This document shows positions 20,301-30,163 of a stretch of DNA of 64,000 nucleotides, in pieces. The stretch comes from UBA5070 sp035913415 (GTDB taxonomy: Bacteria; Fibrobacterota; Fibrobacteria; UBA5070), in the NCBI GenBank assembly GCA_035913415.1, contig JAMIIV010000159.1, positions 62,001 to 126,000 on the forward strand, read 5' to 3'. A model generated the notes under the pieces. The model did not search any database. It worked only from the letters and a program-made list of their open reading frames with translations, and was not told the DNA's origin. Every line of letters starts with the position of its first letter. The first letter of the stretch is position 1. Position numbers and translations under genes: made by a program.

Positions 20301-22400
20301 GCCCGTCTCGCGATCCCACACGAAGCGGTGCAGTCCGTAGTTCAGCGCCAGTTCCATCTGCTCCATGCGGTCGGGGTGGAGGTCGTCGATCTGGAAATCG
20401 ATCGACCGCGGCTGCGACGTCGTCAGGATTTCCACGGGAAGGTTCCAACGCCGCACCTGCCGCACGCGCGTGCCGCCACCCGCGGGATCGTGCCGTTCGT
20501 GGCGCACGGCCCAACGCGTCTCCCAGAGGGGATCCGGATAGTGGATCGGCAGCAGGTTGCCAACGGGAATCTCCAGGCCCTTGGGCGTGCCCGTCGAGCC
20601 GGTGTCGATGCGCAGCTCGAAGAGGGAGTCGCCCTTGTCGCCCACGCGCAACACCGAGGCCACCTGCGCGAAAGGGGCCTCGTGGAGGTCGTACTGGACC
20701 TCCTGGAACCCGAGGGTATCGGTCGTTCCATCGGCGCGCCGAACCGATCCCCACTCCCCGCGGGTGGCGGTCTTGTAGATCGCGGCATTGTGCGACTTCG
20801 CATTGAACGCGCCATACGCAGCCATATCGACCGTCGTGCCCCCATACATCGCGCCGAGGAAGCCCCACTTGATCGCCACGAGAACGGCCTGGTTGTTCGG
20901 TGTCAGCCTGGCCTGGACACTCAGCATATCCAGGATGGACTGGGTTCCCATGAGGGTGGAACCCAACGAAGCAAAGACCGAGGCACTGCCCAGGCCTCCG
21001 GCGATCGAGGAGACCGTGGTCGGATCGAAGACCGTGAGTCGCTTGCGCAACACCACATCGGATCGTTCAAGAAACGGGATCCCCTTGCCTTCCGACGAAT
21101 AGCGCGCTACCGGAAGGCTCCCATGCTGCGTGTAGTTCCACCCCCCGAAGGCGAACGACCCCGCCGCGATCGCCGACCCCAGCACTTCTCCCTTCGACAT
21201 GGATCCTGGCCATGGCCTGGATCCCGCCAGGAGATACGCTTCCGCGGCATCGACCATTTCCAGGGGCAGCAACGCTCCCATTGTCCCGGTTCCCAGCATG
21301 TAGTCTGGGTTTTCGGGGGACAGGACTCCATCGGTGGTATGCACCACGAACTGCGGAACCTTGCACCCCTCCGCCTCGCACGGAATGCTCCGGAATCCAG
21401 CCAGATGCAACAGATCCGGATTGGTCGGCACCATGAAATCGTTGGCCTTCTCATTGCCCAAAAAGCCATTGCCAATGAAACCCGCGAATTCCGTCGCGAA
21501 CGACGGCAACATGGTCAGCTTGCCCGACAAGACCAGGAAGGATCCGACTCTATCGAGCACCGGGGAATTGCCCGTCATGAGGGCCATTCCGGTGACGATC
21601 TTCGGAGCTTCTTCCACCAGCGAGGTTCCAGCCGAGGTCACACCCTGCTGGTTGTACCTGGCCACCCACGACCCGGAGTGGGGCGTATCGAAGGTGAAGA
21701 CCTTGTCCAGGTCCTGCTGAAAGAAATCCGACATCAAGTATTGGCGCGTGGTCAGTCCCCCCATGCTGTGGGCGAAGACGACCATGCGAGAGGGGACGGA
21801 ATCCGGCCAGGCCTCGAAGATCTTTCCCAGGTCGCGATCGGGAAGCCATCCTTGATCGAGCAAATCGCGCTCGAACTCCGAAACCGCTTCGTTCCTTCCC
21901 CTCCGCTCACGCGCACGATCCATCCTTTGCTGGAGATGACGCCGCATCGCCTCGATGGCGTGCGAGCGCAACCTGTCGCCCTCGCTCCACTCCCGATCTC
22001 CCAATTCATGGGCCAGGGAAATGGGGCTGCGACCAGGATTGGTGAAGGAGCGCAACGAGTAGTTGCCTTGGAACAGATTGTCCTTCAACGAACAGAAGAG
22101 CGAGCGATCATCGGGATCTCCGTCGAGATTCTTCAACCACACTTGGGCGGAACGCCCCAGAATCTGGTTGCGATCCACACAGAAGGTTTCCTCTTCGTCG
22201 TCTCGACAGCCGCCATCCGGATTGCTGTCGGCGTCGTCGCCATTCATGCTCGCACCCGAGCAGCGCGGATTGATCCCATGCACGAACACGAACAGCGTGC
22301 GCGAGGCGGGCTCCATCGGCGGCGGGGCGGCCATCGCGGCGGCGGCACCGGCCAGGAGAAGGGAGAGGGCGCGTCGGCAAAAAGCGGGGATTGGGTGCAT
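11244..22400 (-). CDS. Giant secreted lipase/adhesin-like protein (3718 aa)
   Basis: A signal peptide (to about residue 25) is followed by an alpha/beta-hydrolase domain (about 33-450). It has the oxyanion strand FVFVHGINP, a nucleophile elbow AHSMGG with Ser212, and candidate Asp (TTDGVLS) and His (QHGSLP) further on. Then follow many beta-sandwich segments: Ig-like repeats with DRTAP/DRTLP motifs (about 1050-1280), FlgD-like Ig domains, a calcium-type loop DGIDNDGNG near 2117, a LamG-like domain (about 3150-3280), a CBM-like domain (about 3325-3430) and a CARDB- or CBM3-like domain (about 3480-3600). It is probably a surface enzyme or adhesin acting on polymeric or lipid substrates. The last ~32 residues belong to the array repeat, so the natural C terminus may have been replaced. 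AAGAGG lies about 11 bp before the ATG. Confidence 0.85.
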   Translation of the reverse strand: MHPIPAFCRRALSLLLAGAAAAMAAPPPMEPASRTLFVFVHGINPRCSGASMNGDDADSNPDGGCRDDEEETFCVDRNQILGRSAQVWLKNLDGDPDDRSLFCSLKDNLFQGNYSLRSFTNPGRSPISLAHELGDREWSEGDRLRSHAIEAMRRHLQQRMDRARERRGRNEAVSEFERDLLDQGWLPDRDLGKIFEAWPDSVPSRMVVFAHSMGGLTTRQYLMSDFFQQDLDKVFTFDTPHSGSWVARYNQQGVTSAGTSLVEEAPKIVTGMALMTGNSPVLDRVGSFLVLSGKLTMLPSFATEFAGFIGNGFLGNEKANDFMVPTNPDLLHLAGFRSIPCEAEGCKVPQFVVHTTDGVLSPENPDYMLGTGTMGALLPLEMVDAAEAYLLAGSRPWPGSMSKGEVLGSAIAAGSFAFGGWNYTQHGSLPVARYSSEGKGIPFLERSDVVLRKRLTVFDPTTVSSIAGGLGSASVFASLGSTLMGTQSILDMLSVQARLTPNNQAVLVAIKWGFLGAMYGGTTVDMAAYGAFNAKSHNAAIYKTATRGEWGSVRRADGTTDTLGFQEVQYDLHEAPFAQVASVLRVGDKGDSLFELRIDTGSTGTPKGLEIPVGNLLPIHYPDPLWETRWAVRHERHDPAGGGTRVRQVRRWNLPVEILTTSQPRSIDFQIDDLHPDRMEQMELALNYGLHRFVWDRETGKDTYTLTYFENGQAWTPTTGLPNPIDAYGRWHVELRDLIPSKYQVLLDGQNLMGISLVNGVGRHSAQRQFVTFQAAAPSLAMRFPQPWGAVSDPAGMVRFRADLLHYPGIRFDTAEAGWALVPRDSTMMTRPIEPEAWNSLTGLLASDSIQDLELPLQVSWGAPVDGPWDLALRIPTLQPASGQKGQPGTRRFPLWLDRMAPEFRIEAQARSRGEPWRFRLHWTDLPDGLPDVVQLVRVRVVDHAGKVVAELPPLEQAAVSGVELTWDGRIEGRPAPDGAYRLDVVGMDAAVADAATLESAVRLRRELYQAILEGRDPWGPLQVDTWSRLRNDRRLNWSAAQREFLVDRTAPIVRPEPLPVGPIGGQSRFQMACAVSDPGGSGRGVRMRLEFRDAATGAGFGQTRELAEVSTDGAAPTRWTFQEERDTHGMLPDGTWKIRALFEDADGNRDSVEVPGFVRIDRTLPMVRDLRASPSYLSSRSTESVGPAVVDAGDAASVRGEWISPEGARVPVVGTRDGSGAWTIEYPNSIRRQRGTWTLQVVATDSAGNASIRSTYVQVDLVPPRLKVPAVVDGPVVLTGLAMDPDLDAHAFSRYELSWRPMGAKDWSREGMRVPAGRGARSEPWRSRVPQSAEGVLGFWDPPQDLSGEIEVRVVVDDGTESVHEAIVSTYATSRSEAPFEAMAILPDTLRAGVPDGIGWSVRGRSEATPRAMAVLTDTAGNPLLATERDGIAASVADGRPLTVSEGSLHVWRQDSVWTLQAAGACRAMKALVQTRSERAVGVVCPSGWTCTEDTLPPVRLEQPDGGFLEVDRALTWTIPAGSRERLEWSPPSPSRVTILADTSGRSCPLVQGCPDNGVVLPRVLPAPGEVRLGADSRPVCDGTSSLAMRGGKDRASILWDGFRLDGNWPAGGEAVLDVDLWDPASMRVVHASTAAPLRPGVLALGARALGAVVRDGEGPGARHAAALEYTVEGRAAKVGLTIRSGDQVVRHLGGDGSWREGRSVRRPWTVEWDGTDDRGDLVAAGRYRFVVEAEDRMAAADVEVGGEAWSTDTLLRLSFAPGEATWNPSMAAWQLQPPAEVLVQTGVKAQRSGQELPYQLRFEGTQDVVAFRTYRPSLMVRRKRNSVKFGLLWKVTTIQYGYDSKQSAGGCGDRSGGEYNDVPVTRYLDGGVLDIKRGQVLSRQVRVHVQSNTGETTWRMGHSGHKVEWVAVPLSVYMSISKDVLSVSDWDNMMKLRLSTGSFRIDQTAVTPTHGLIDVGAPVEQGSWTEEPPAPRTCQASTLAATDLDGVLDGRDWRAGHCPDVPTNEEVVNPNRNLLQQNLKAIQHRMVADGLTPRLVPSFIWDDGTAGAKCASTKLTDFSFETQLRVPDRFFDADPGIDNLANRLLRFDASNRFLYGVGAYLSQDGIDNDGNGRSDDAAEAQGTISPFEKRSYEWRPLHSDLESQFFDCSGIRDIAVPEYCEEVSEGTFDCRPGDAPGTDWTPVGEPGSCDPYGFAICQTWRGWEQKTCQRTVLQASDTRGNILEDKLNFFEGDHSPDGDRLEMWFTNTPEEGTARFLATVGQGDRSWTLDSRTHQGREKALTIPLVRLSLSSSEVGGEIRRQFEPRPVRITVGVDGDLFDATSSAASRVPLPWPLDESSWNRAKNSFESACASIDAVDPSACRRLHLAASGVRLGFDDGLAPSLAGTAYRSLAQERFFRDRAAGRPANPDGLPLGRIPSGSGTMTWMGTLAPDALGRSVFVDSLHARLPRLDPVAGALLTRVVPMPSAGLRAEGPDPQGWIRWFGDSLPTWSLADDPRTQGRSALGMARIWNSGMPYDRVPLLDLYKSSAKRTSEGAAGISLYTETGSSLYMPNTEALSEVQLDSMTVRWRDGSDASSRFLPTALAQDASGYPAGVLVRRTGRLDGAPEWVALHGAVASGTLYQLGWSTPAGGWRALGPERVSMCTPDQAALGRCALGFVDVSLLPDRGRLLLRVRSERGTRYQSLPFLRGRVLPDSAPSAIASLFNDAEIRFPAGAFVGKPDSLRAVAVRLLAPHEAGIPPEAGIALTGPVIEVSPSQTFPSGARPELVVRLPREAFAAGGLDPSLVRLFRIDPQLGHTTLLEEQMVRYFRDGQVCPAESGWTVAEFHARTPSFSRFALLPASVRDTRSWSLSISPAKSVERERALELNGLDVSDLTFHWDDDPVFSDASDPTPPVEFSPHPLANQWGVLVPERSRSWLTARERGAGLPRTVGLEWIRGDFAFTSLASDTVVVGTLDGAIRIPYLSSHSGILRMAVQGGSGAIAWLSDTLGAGSSTAVLAAPSSWGGNGEHLSTRLVAMDEAGRAREVPGPVLRPDSRRPAVRLSGSVRPTTKGWMVRLDPSMTDSDGQVARGSLELELDDGTRLGSWAGDASVEVEIPSVRAGARVRASLVGEDLGGNRGVATWETRLLAPEQEALLWLHVEGDATRGWQVVDRGRRRLEVEVVGSPWWSEGAVVLEDQERLATDTVSYPPSQEATLEVFGAWSPGAILLARDGGWELRREGANVVYRQGDHTATWSGVFTDHLGWRHLALVLGARSMRLMVDGQARETLPWDSALGLHEVRRWTLGGGQGSGRLVLARVWPTSLDVERITALRAAATGLDSVVWQEAEQMVGGAALTRPHCALPSRLAVRTPPQGVRLEMDVHGPRVVTLAGRWRSRGARGVTVWVDGVAAAAVRLPERGSWGPVVPWTVDGAPAVLNFGPGLHRVSMDLPEGLELDGVALVCGAGDPARWSSPDVRVEPRVEVLARDESPTDPVHFRPRLVVRNLGSEPLPGYRMHLQVRTERGRAAIVDSWWPQDLITELDQEDEGIFGWSLDRSDIVLGAGERDFGGAGPAVGFHHDDWSAWDRTNDPVWDASWRSGAWTKAPAVAVTSTSGHLLAPWSCQAEVPPAPEPEEAIHSLEGSGVLVVEGSSLAVVVKPMGTWAWNTTMLGISPLDGLPLDGLFVEAGVSTPLAGWWQTISLPNAEHQDKTLRLTFPSTRRIQIQRWEQ

Positions 22401-22415
22401 GGGAGAATCGACCTC

Positions 22416-23039
22416 TTAACGGGCGGAGAAGAGCGAGGCGGGAATGGTGCGGGGGAAGGACCAGGCGGTGAACTCGATGCGCGTGGTCATGGCCCCGGCG
22501 CGCACGACCATGGTCGCGGGGACCTTGCGCCCCACCACCGTCGTCCATCCAAACTCGGTGTGCAGGGAGTCCCCCGACTCGCCGACCATCGACAGCACCT
22601 CCAGCTCCGCCCTGTCTTCCGACCAGACCAGACGTCGCCCCGTACCCCCTTTCTCGCGCAGCTCCCAACGCCCGCCACCCAGCGACCGGGGCGAGAGCCA
22701 CTCCACGCTCCCCAGGCCGTCCATGCCCACGGGCCCACCGACACCCGCACCCGCGGGAGTCTCGCTGGTCTGGCCGCTGGCCATGTCCGTCACCCGGACG
22801 GCGTCTCCCTCGCGCACCACCCGCAGGCGCCGCCCCCCCGACTCCACCTCGGTCCAGGTGCGCTCCGCACCGGCCTGGATGACATGCGCCCGGGCCACCA
22901 CCGACAGGCCCGGGCCTTCCACCGTGGTGGTCATGCGGTAGTCGCAGGTGTCGGGCATCCGAAACGACGCCAGGCGTGCGGCAATGGATTCGGAGGTCGG
23001 GGCGGCCGACAGGCACGCCAGGAAGAGCGCAAGGGACAT
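22416..23039 (-). CDS. LolA-like outer-membrane lipoprotein-sorting protein (about 207 aa)
   Basis: The start at 23039 has GAGGAG 9 bp upstream and gives a signal peptide (MSLALFLACLSAAP). The mature part has the extended antiparallel strands typical of LolA/LolB-like folds (TTTVEGPGLSVVARAHV, RRLVWSEDRAELEVLSM). Such proteins carry lipoproteins or hydrophobic ligands across the periplasm. It ends 15 bp before the giant gene and is probably its operon partner, perhaps helping export. The assignment is by strand pattern, not by a diagnostic residue. Confidence 0.65.
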   Translation of the reverse strand: MSLALFLACLSAAPTSESIAARLASFRMPDTCDYRMTTTVEGPGLSVVARAHVIQAGAERTWTEVESGGRRLRVVREGDAVRVTDMASGQTSETPAGAGVGGPVGMDGLGSVEWLSPRSLGGGRWELREKGGTGRRLVWSEDRAELEVLSMVGESGDSLHTEFGWTTVVGRKVPATMVVRAGAMTTRIEFTAWSFPRTIPASLFSAR

Positions 23040-23141
23040 AGGGGGAAACTCCTCGAGTGGTTTCCGCATCGTAGCGGAATTCCACAAATCGACGGTGCCA
23101 ACTGTCCGTATTCCGCCCCCGGAAGATCTAGCGTTGCATCC

Positions 23142-23984
23142 ATGGTCATGCGTTCCCTTGCCCTTAGCGCCATCCTGCTGTCTTCCTGCGGCGGGAGCGA
23201 AGATGACGGAATCCGTCCTCATTGCCCTCCGCCCGACACCACAAGCGCGCGCACCGACACCTCGGGTGCCTGCACGTCCATCTGCGACGCCGCAGCGCCG
23301 TCCATTCCCGTGCTCTCCGACACCGGCGGCATGGGCGACGTCACCACCTACGGCGGCGTGGGCAACACCGTTCCCAGCGCGGGCGGAGCCTGCAACTACG
23401 GAGCCACCGGCATCACGCATTACGCGGCCATCCAGGTGAACCGCCTCCCCGGCGACGGGCTGGGGCAGTGGCAGGGCGGGCAAATCTGCGGCCAATGCGT
23501 CGAGGTCCGGGCCCGCACCCCCGACGGGTGGCGCACCACCCACGCGCGCATCGTCGACAAATGCCCCGACGGACACTGCGGGATCGACCTGGGTGGAGCG
23601 CCCGCCACGGATCTCATGGGTGCGCAGGCCGGGCGCTACTCGGGCTCGTGGCGCTTCATTCCCTGCGACTCGCTCCCCGGGGTGTTCGACGGCCCCACCT
23701 CGCTGTGGGTCAAGGAAGGCAGCAGCGTCTGGTGGTCGGTGGTGCAGGTGCGCAATCCCCCCTCGGCCGTGTTGGGGATCTCCGTCCTCGCGGCCAATGG
23801 AACCTGGACCCCGCTGGCATGGGCCACCGAGGCGGAAAACTTCCTGAAGATTCCAACCACCGTCTTCACCGACACCAATGCCACGGTGCAAATCGCCATC
23901 ACCTACCGGATGTCGGTACCCGATACCTTCGAAACCCGCGCCGCAAACCTCGCACACGCCGGAGCCACCATTCCGGTACCTTGA
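23142..23984 (+). CDS. Expansin-like lipoprotein (about 280 aa)
   Basis: The signal sequence ends in the lipobox LSSC (Cys18). Residues ~65-180 form the double-psi beta-barrel of expansins: GDVTTYGG, GACNYG, THYAAI, CGQCVEV, a conserved Asp in VDKCP, and IDL. Residues ~190-275 form the second, beta-sandwich domain with surface aromatics (SSVWWSVVQV). Bacterial expansins loosen cellulose-hemicellulose contacts without hydrolysis. Lipid anchoring would hold it on the cell surface, unlike most free bacterial expansins. It is divergent from the LolA-like gene (102 bp between). ATG at 23142 or 23148. Confidence 0.85.
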   Translation: MVMRSLALSAILLSSCGGSEDDGIRPHCPPPDTTSARTDTSGACTSICDAAAPSIPVLSDTGGMGDVTTYGGVGNTVPSAGGACNYGATGITHYAAIQVNRLPGDGLGQWQGGQICGQCVEVRARTPDGWRTTHARIVDKCPDGHCGIDLGGAPATDLMGAQAGRYSGSWRFIPCDSLPGVFDGPTSLWVKEGSSVWWSVVQVRNPPSAVLGISVLAANGTWTPLAWATEAENFLKIPTTVFTDTNATVQIAITYRMSVPDTFETRAANLAHAGATIPVP

Positions 23985-24124
23985 GTTCCGTTCCGGAACA
24001 CCCGCGTTCCGGACTGGCACATCCAGAGGTCTCAAGTCGTGGAGCGAAAGGAACTTGTGCTCCGTTGTAGCGTGGGCACGCCCTTTGATTGGATCATTGA
24101 TGTGCTCATCCAAGGAGACCCGCC

Positions 24125-26255
<2,131 letters not shown>

Positions 26256-26269
<14 letters not shown>

Positions 26270-28223
26270 CCTTCCCGCGACGGAATCCGTCCGAAACCTC
26301 CGGCGGCAGCGGTCCGCTGGAGGTCACCACCAACCGCCATCCGGTGCGGGTGATGGCCATGTGGAACTTGCGCGTGGCCTCGTCGCGTGCCTGGAGACGC
26401 TCGTCGCCTTCGAGGTCGGGAGACCCCTCCCGCTCGAAGACCCTCTGCGCTCCGGCCACGAACACCACCGGACTCTCCAGCCCGGTCGCGGCATTGAGCG
26501 TGCAGACCCGAAGCGGCGGATCCCCGGATACGACCTCCCGCGCCTCGACGGCCATGCCCGGGCCCAGCCTGTCGCACAGGCGCTCCAGCAGATCGCGGGC
26601 CCCCGCCCAGTCCTCGTGCAGCACCAGCACGTCGCCGGGACGTCCTCCCCCGGCCACGAACGCCCCCACCTGCTCCTCGATCCAGGCGTGTTCCGAACGC
26701 ATGTCGGGAAACCGGTACCACACGGGTTCGGGCCCGTCTGCCATCCCGTCCAGGCGCGGTTCGACGGCGTCGTTGTCGGCCTCGGCGGCACGCGCGTTCC
26801 ACAACCGCCAGGCCAGCTCCATCACCGGCCCCGTCGAGCGATGGCTGCGCTCCAGCCGATGCGAACGCCCCTGCACCGAAAGGCCGGCCGAACGCCACGA
26901 CTGTCCCCGGCGCAGGAACCCCTGGCTGGGATCGGCGACCAGGAACAGGTGTCCCGCCGGAGACAAAAACCGTCTAATACTATCGAACCACACCGGCGCG
27001 AAGAACTGCGCCTCGTCCACCAGGATGGTGTCGTAGCGGTCGGGATCGGACTCCTGGAGCGCCTCGCGGAACAGCAGCGGAAGCAGGCTCCAATCGGCCT
27101 CGCCGCGCGCACGGCAACCCTCCAGATGCTCGCGGGAGGCTTTCCAGAAACGCGACCGCAGGGGTGCGTCCATGCGGAAGCCGCGCCCGCGCCGCGGCTG
27201 GGCGGCGTAACTTTCCTCGTCGGGGAAACCGTGGTCGAAGATCCACGCGAATTCCTCCTCCAGTTGGCGCCGCACCAGGACGGGTCGCTCCAGGGAGGCC
27301 AGGGCACGCTCGTGGAGCAGCCTGCGCTGGGGCGAGGGCACCACCTTGGGGCGGTCGCTTCCCGGCCAACGCTTCAGGCAGAAGGCGTGGAAGGTCAGGA
27401 ACTCCACACGCCCCACACCGGCCGACATCTCGGCGAAGCGGCGGGCCAGCTCGACCTGCAGCGGCTTGTTGCACGTGAGCACCAGCATCCGCGCCCGGGG
27501 CCGCAGGCGCGACAGCAAGAGCGCCCGGTGCAGCAGCACCAGCGACTTCCCGCTCCCGGCCACTCCCTGCACCAGCAGCAGACCGAAGTCTCCCGAAGCC
27601 TTGCGCCCCTCGTCGAGCAGGTCCAGGTCGGCCTTGAGGATCTCCTCCTGCTTCCAGGTCAAAAACCGCGGTGTCGGCGGCTCGGCGGCTTCGCGGCGCA
27701 TGACGTGGCCGGCCATCAGCACCGACTCCGGACTGAAGCGCGATCGTACCGACTGCAGGACCGACGGCTCCAGCGGATCGCCCATCAGCGAAGCGATCCA
27801 GGCCGCGAAGGGTGCGGGGCGGCACGTCTCGCGACCGGCCCGCGGCCAGCCGTCCACCCGACCCGGAAGAAGGTCCTTCGGCACGTCGGGGAACACCACC
27901 GCGCCGCGCATGGTCCGCACGCCCAAGGCCTCGCGCGCCGCGCCAATCCTGACGGTTTCCGTCACGACGGGATCCGTCCAGGAGTTTTCTCCCTCCAGCA
28001 GGTCCGGACCGCGGGCCTGGTCCTCGGAGACCTCCGAAACCATCAGCACCAGCGCCTTCAGGCTGGCCTCCTCCACGATCCAGAAGTCGGGCAATCCCCC
28101 GGCGCCGCGCACCAGGGGAGACCAGGCGACGTACCCCTCGGGCAGCGACTCCACCAGGCGATGGATCCGCAGGAAGGCCGCGGACGCTTCGCCCACGGGA
28201 TGCTCGGGAAGGATCTTCGCCAT
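26256..28223 (-). CDS. UvrD/REP-type SF1 helicase (about 655 aa)
   Basis: Walker A GVAGSGKS near residue 190 and Walker B ILVDEAQ mark an SF1A helicase; later motifs include ADPSQGFLR and the C-terminal TGLESPVVFVAGAQR and AITR. The N-terminal ~170 residues precede the helicase core in the position where NERD nuclease domains occur, but the E-x-K motif is not evident, so a degenerate version is possible. The ATG at 28223 is the likely start; the ORF continues upstream into the preceding gene. It lies 50 bp after another SF1 helicase gene, suggesting joint function in DNA or RNA repair or defence. Confidence 0.85.
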
Positions 28224-28273
28224 CTGAGATGGCCAAACGTAGGTTCGCGCCGCACCCCCGTCGCGCACACGCC

Positions 28274-30136
28274 TCAAATCGCCGAGCCGGGCTCCCTCCG
28301 GGGCGCGACATGGCGTACGATCTTCGATTCCTTCAGCAACGAGCGGAGCAGTTCGACGGCCTGGCGCAGGCGCGGATCGGAGGGGAAGGCCTTCAGGACT
28401 TCCACTGATCCGACCAGCACCAGTTTGCGCCGTGCCCGCGTCACCGACACGTTCAAACGCTCGGGCTGGAAGTAGAACTCCGCCAAGCGCGAGGCGTAGG
28501 CGGCATCCGATGCCGTCAGCGACACGATCACCACGTCGCGCTCCTGTCCCTGCATGCGCTCGACCGTATCGACCACCAGGTCCTTCGGGCGCTTGCCCAG
28601 GCGCTCCTGCACGGCGTTGCGGATCGCGTTGGCCTGGGCGCGAAACGGTGCGATCACCGCGATCTCGCGCGGCGGCATTCCGCAGCGCAACAGTTCCTGG
28701 ACCAGGTCGGCCACCACTGCGGCCTCCTGATCGCTGCGCCGCTTGGCACCCTCGTGGTCCAATCGCAGGAACACGCGCGGACACCCCGGATCCAGCACCT
28801 CAAGGAAGGACGTGGGAGGACGGGGGAGGGTCAGGGTCTCGTGCAAGGCGTCCAAGCGAGGCTCGAGGGCACCTCCGTAGAAATGCCGACTGGGCCAGTC
28901 GGACAACACCGGTCCCAGACGCCAGGTCTCGGTGAGCATGGTGGAATACCCGCGGCCGGCGAGCCTTCCGAAGATGGAGGCCTTGGCAAGCTCCGGGCCG
29001 CTGCGGGTGCGCATCACCGGAGGCAATTGGCGGTGGTCGCCGAACAGCACCCAACGGTCGGCGCGGATCATGGCCATACACGCGTGCGGCACCGTCACCT
29101 GCGAGGCTTCGTCCACCAGCACCACATCGAAGTCGGCGCCCTCCAGCCGCGTACCCGCGGCCGCGTAGGGCGTGGCACCCGCCACGAATCCGTCGTTGAA
29201 GCGTTTCCACGGACAGGTCTTCCACGAATCGAAGGCGTGTACCGCAGGGTGATCGGGACACGAACCTCCGAACTTCGCGACCGGCACCTCCGTGCCCCAG
29301 CGCCGCGCGATGGCTTCCAACGCGTTGTCGATGGCCCGGTGGGTGAGGGATGTCACGAGCACGCGTTTGCCCGCCTTGACGAGCAGCCCCGCCAGCTCGG
29401 CGAGCACCCGCGTCTTGCCCGTTCCCGGCGGCCCCTGCACCAGCGAGCAGAGGTCGGTCGCGTACCCCTGGGCCAGCGCTTCGCACTGATTCCAGTTCAG
29501 TCCCGCCTTCTCTCCGTGGGCCAGCGCCTTGCGGTAGGCGACCTCATCGAGCTTGGGCCGAACCGTCCCCAGAAGCAGGGGCAGCACCCGTGTCTGTCCG
29601 CGGAAGGTTTCGGAGACTTGCTGGAGCGCCCCCAGCACGTTCGAACTCAGGTCCATCACGCCCACGTCCAGCACACGCTCGCCGGGAAGGGCCTCCAGTT
29701 CGGCTTGGTACTGCGACTGTTCCTGGGCGCTGGCGAACAGCAGGAAGCCGTCGTCGATCTCCTCTTCCACAAAGGCGGTCGGAGCCCGCTCCGTCAGGGG
29801 ATTGCCGAACCCCACCCGCACCATGTCGCCGGGCCGGAAGCGGCTGCGGTGCCCGGGGCAGTGGACCTCGATCCAACCGTCGCCCTTGTGCTCGCACCAA
29901 GCCCCCTCGACACTGATCCCGTCCTCGATCCGTCTCGGCAGCGGCTTGGCCCAGTCGCGCGACGCCTCGCGACGCCCCTCCTCGGCCTCGCGCGCCACCT
30001 CCATGCGCAACTCCCGCAGAAGGGCCGCCTCGGGCGACAAATCCCGACCAAGCTCCCCGTCGTCCTCGTCCTCCAAGATCCCTCCCCTCCGGATGCGCCG
30101 CGTGCCAGACGTGCAGGGCATGTCGACGGCAACCAA
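28274..30136 (-). CDS. UPF1/DNA2-like SF1B helicase (620 aa)
   Basis: Residues ~60-140 form an OB-type domain as in the UPF1-like family (PGDMVRVGFGNP). The helicase core follows with Walker A GPPGTGKT (about 235), DEAS, FGDHRQLPP, and C-terminal motifs TVERMQGQE and NVSVTRARRKL. These enzymes unwind DNA or RNA 5'-3'. The start is a TTG at 30136 with GGGAG 6 bp upstream; the ATG at 30121 lacks such a site. Immediately followed by the UvrD-like helicase gene on the same strand. Confidence 0.87.
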   Translation of the reverse strand: MVAVDMPCTSGTRRIRRGGILEDEDDGELGRDLSPEAALLRELRMEVAREAEEGRREASRDWAKPLPRRIEDGISVEGAWCEHKGDGWIEVHCPGHRSRFRPGDMVRVGFGNPLTERAPTAFVEEEIDDGFLLFASAQEQSQYQAELEALPGERVLDVGVMDLSSNVLGALQQVSETFRGQTRVLPLLLGTVRPKLDEVAYRKALAHGEKAGLNWNQCEALAQGYATDLCSLVQGPPGTGKTRVLAELAGLLVKAGKRVLVTSLTHRAIDNALEAIARRWGTEVPVAKFGGSCPDHPAVHAFDSWKTCPWKRFNDGFVAGATPYAAAGTRLEGADFDVVLVDEASQVTVPHACMAMIRADRWVLFGDHRQLPPVMRTRSGPELAKASIFGRLAGRGYSTMLTETWRLGPVLSDWPSRHFYGGALEPRLDALHETLTLPRPPTSFLEVLDPGCPRVFLRLDHEGAKRRSDQEAAVVADLVQELLRCGMPPREIAVIAPFRAQANAIRNAVQERLGKRPKDLVVDTVERMQGQERDVVIVSLTASDAAYASRLAEFYFQPERLNVSVTRARRKLVLVGSVEVLKAFPSDPRLRQAVELLRSLLKESKIVRHVAPRREPGSAI

Positions 30137-30163
30137 CGATAGCTCCCGGCCCCCCGGCGGATG

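Noticed and set aside
23014..23984. A much longer plus-strand frame leading into the expansin gene
   Set aside because: The upstream part is antisense to the giant and LolA-like genes; the lipobox-containing start at 23142 is the natural one.
23985..24124. Heat-shock control element (CIRCE or sigma-32 type) before clpB
   Set aside because: Only short palindromes such as GTTCCGGAAC (23990-23999) are present; no CIRCE-like TTAGCACTC inverted repeat is seen.
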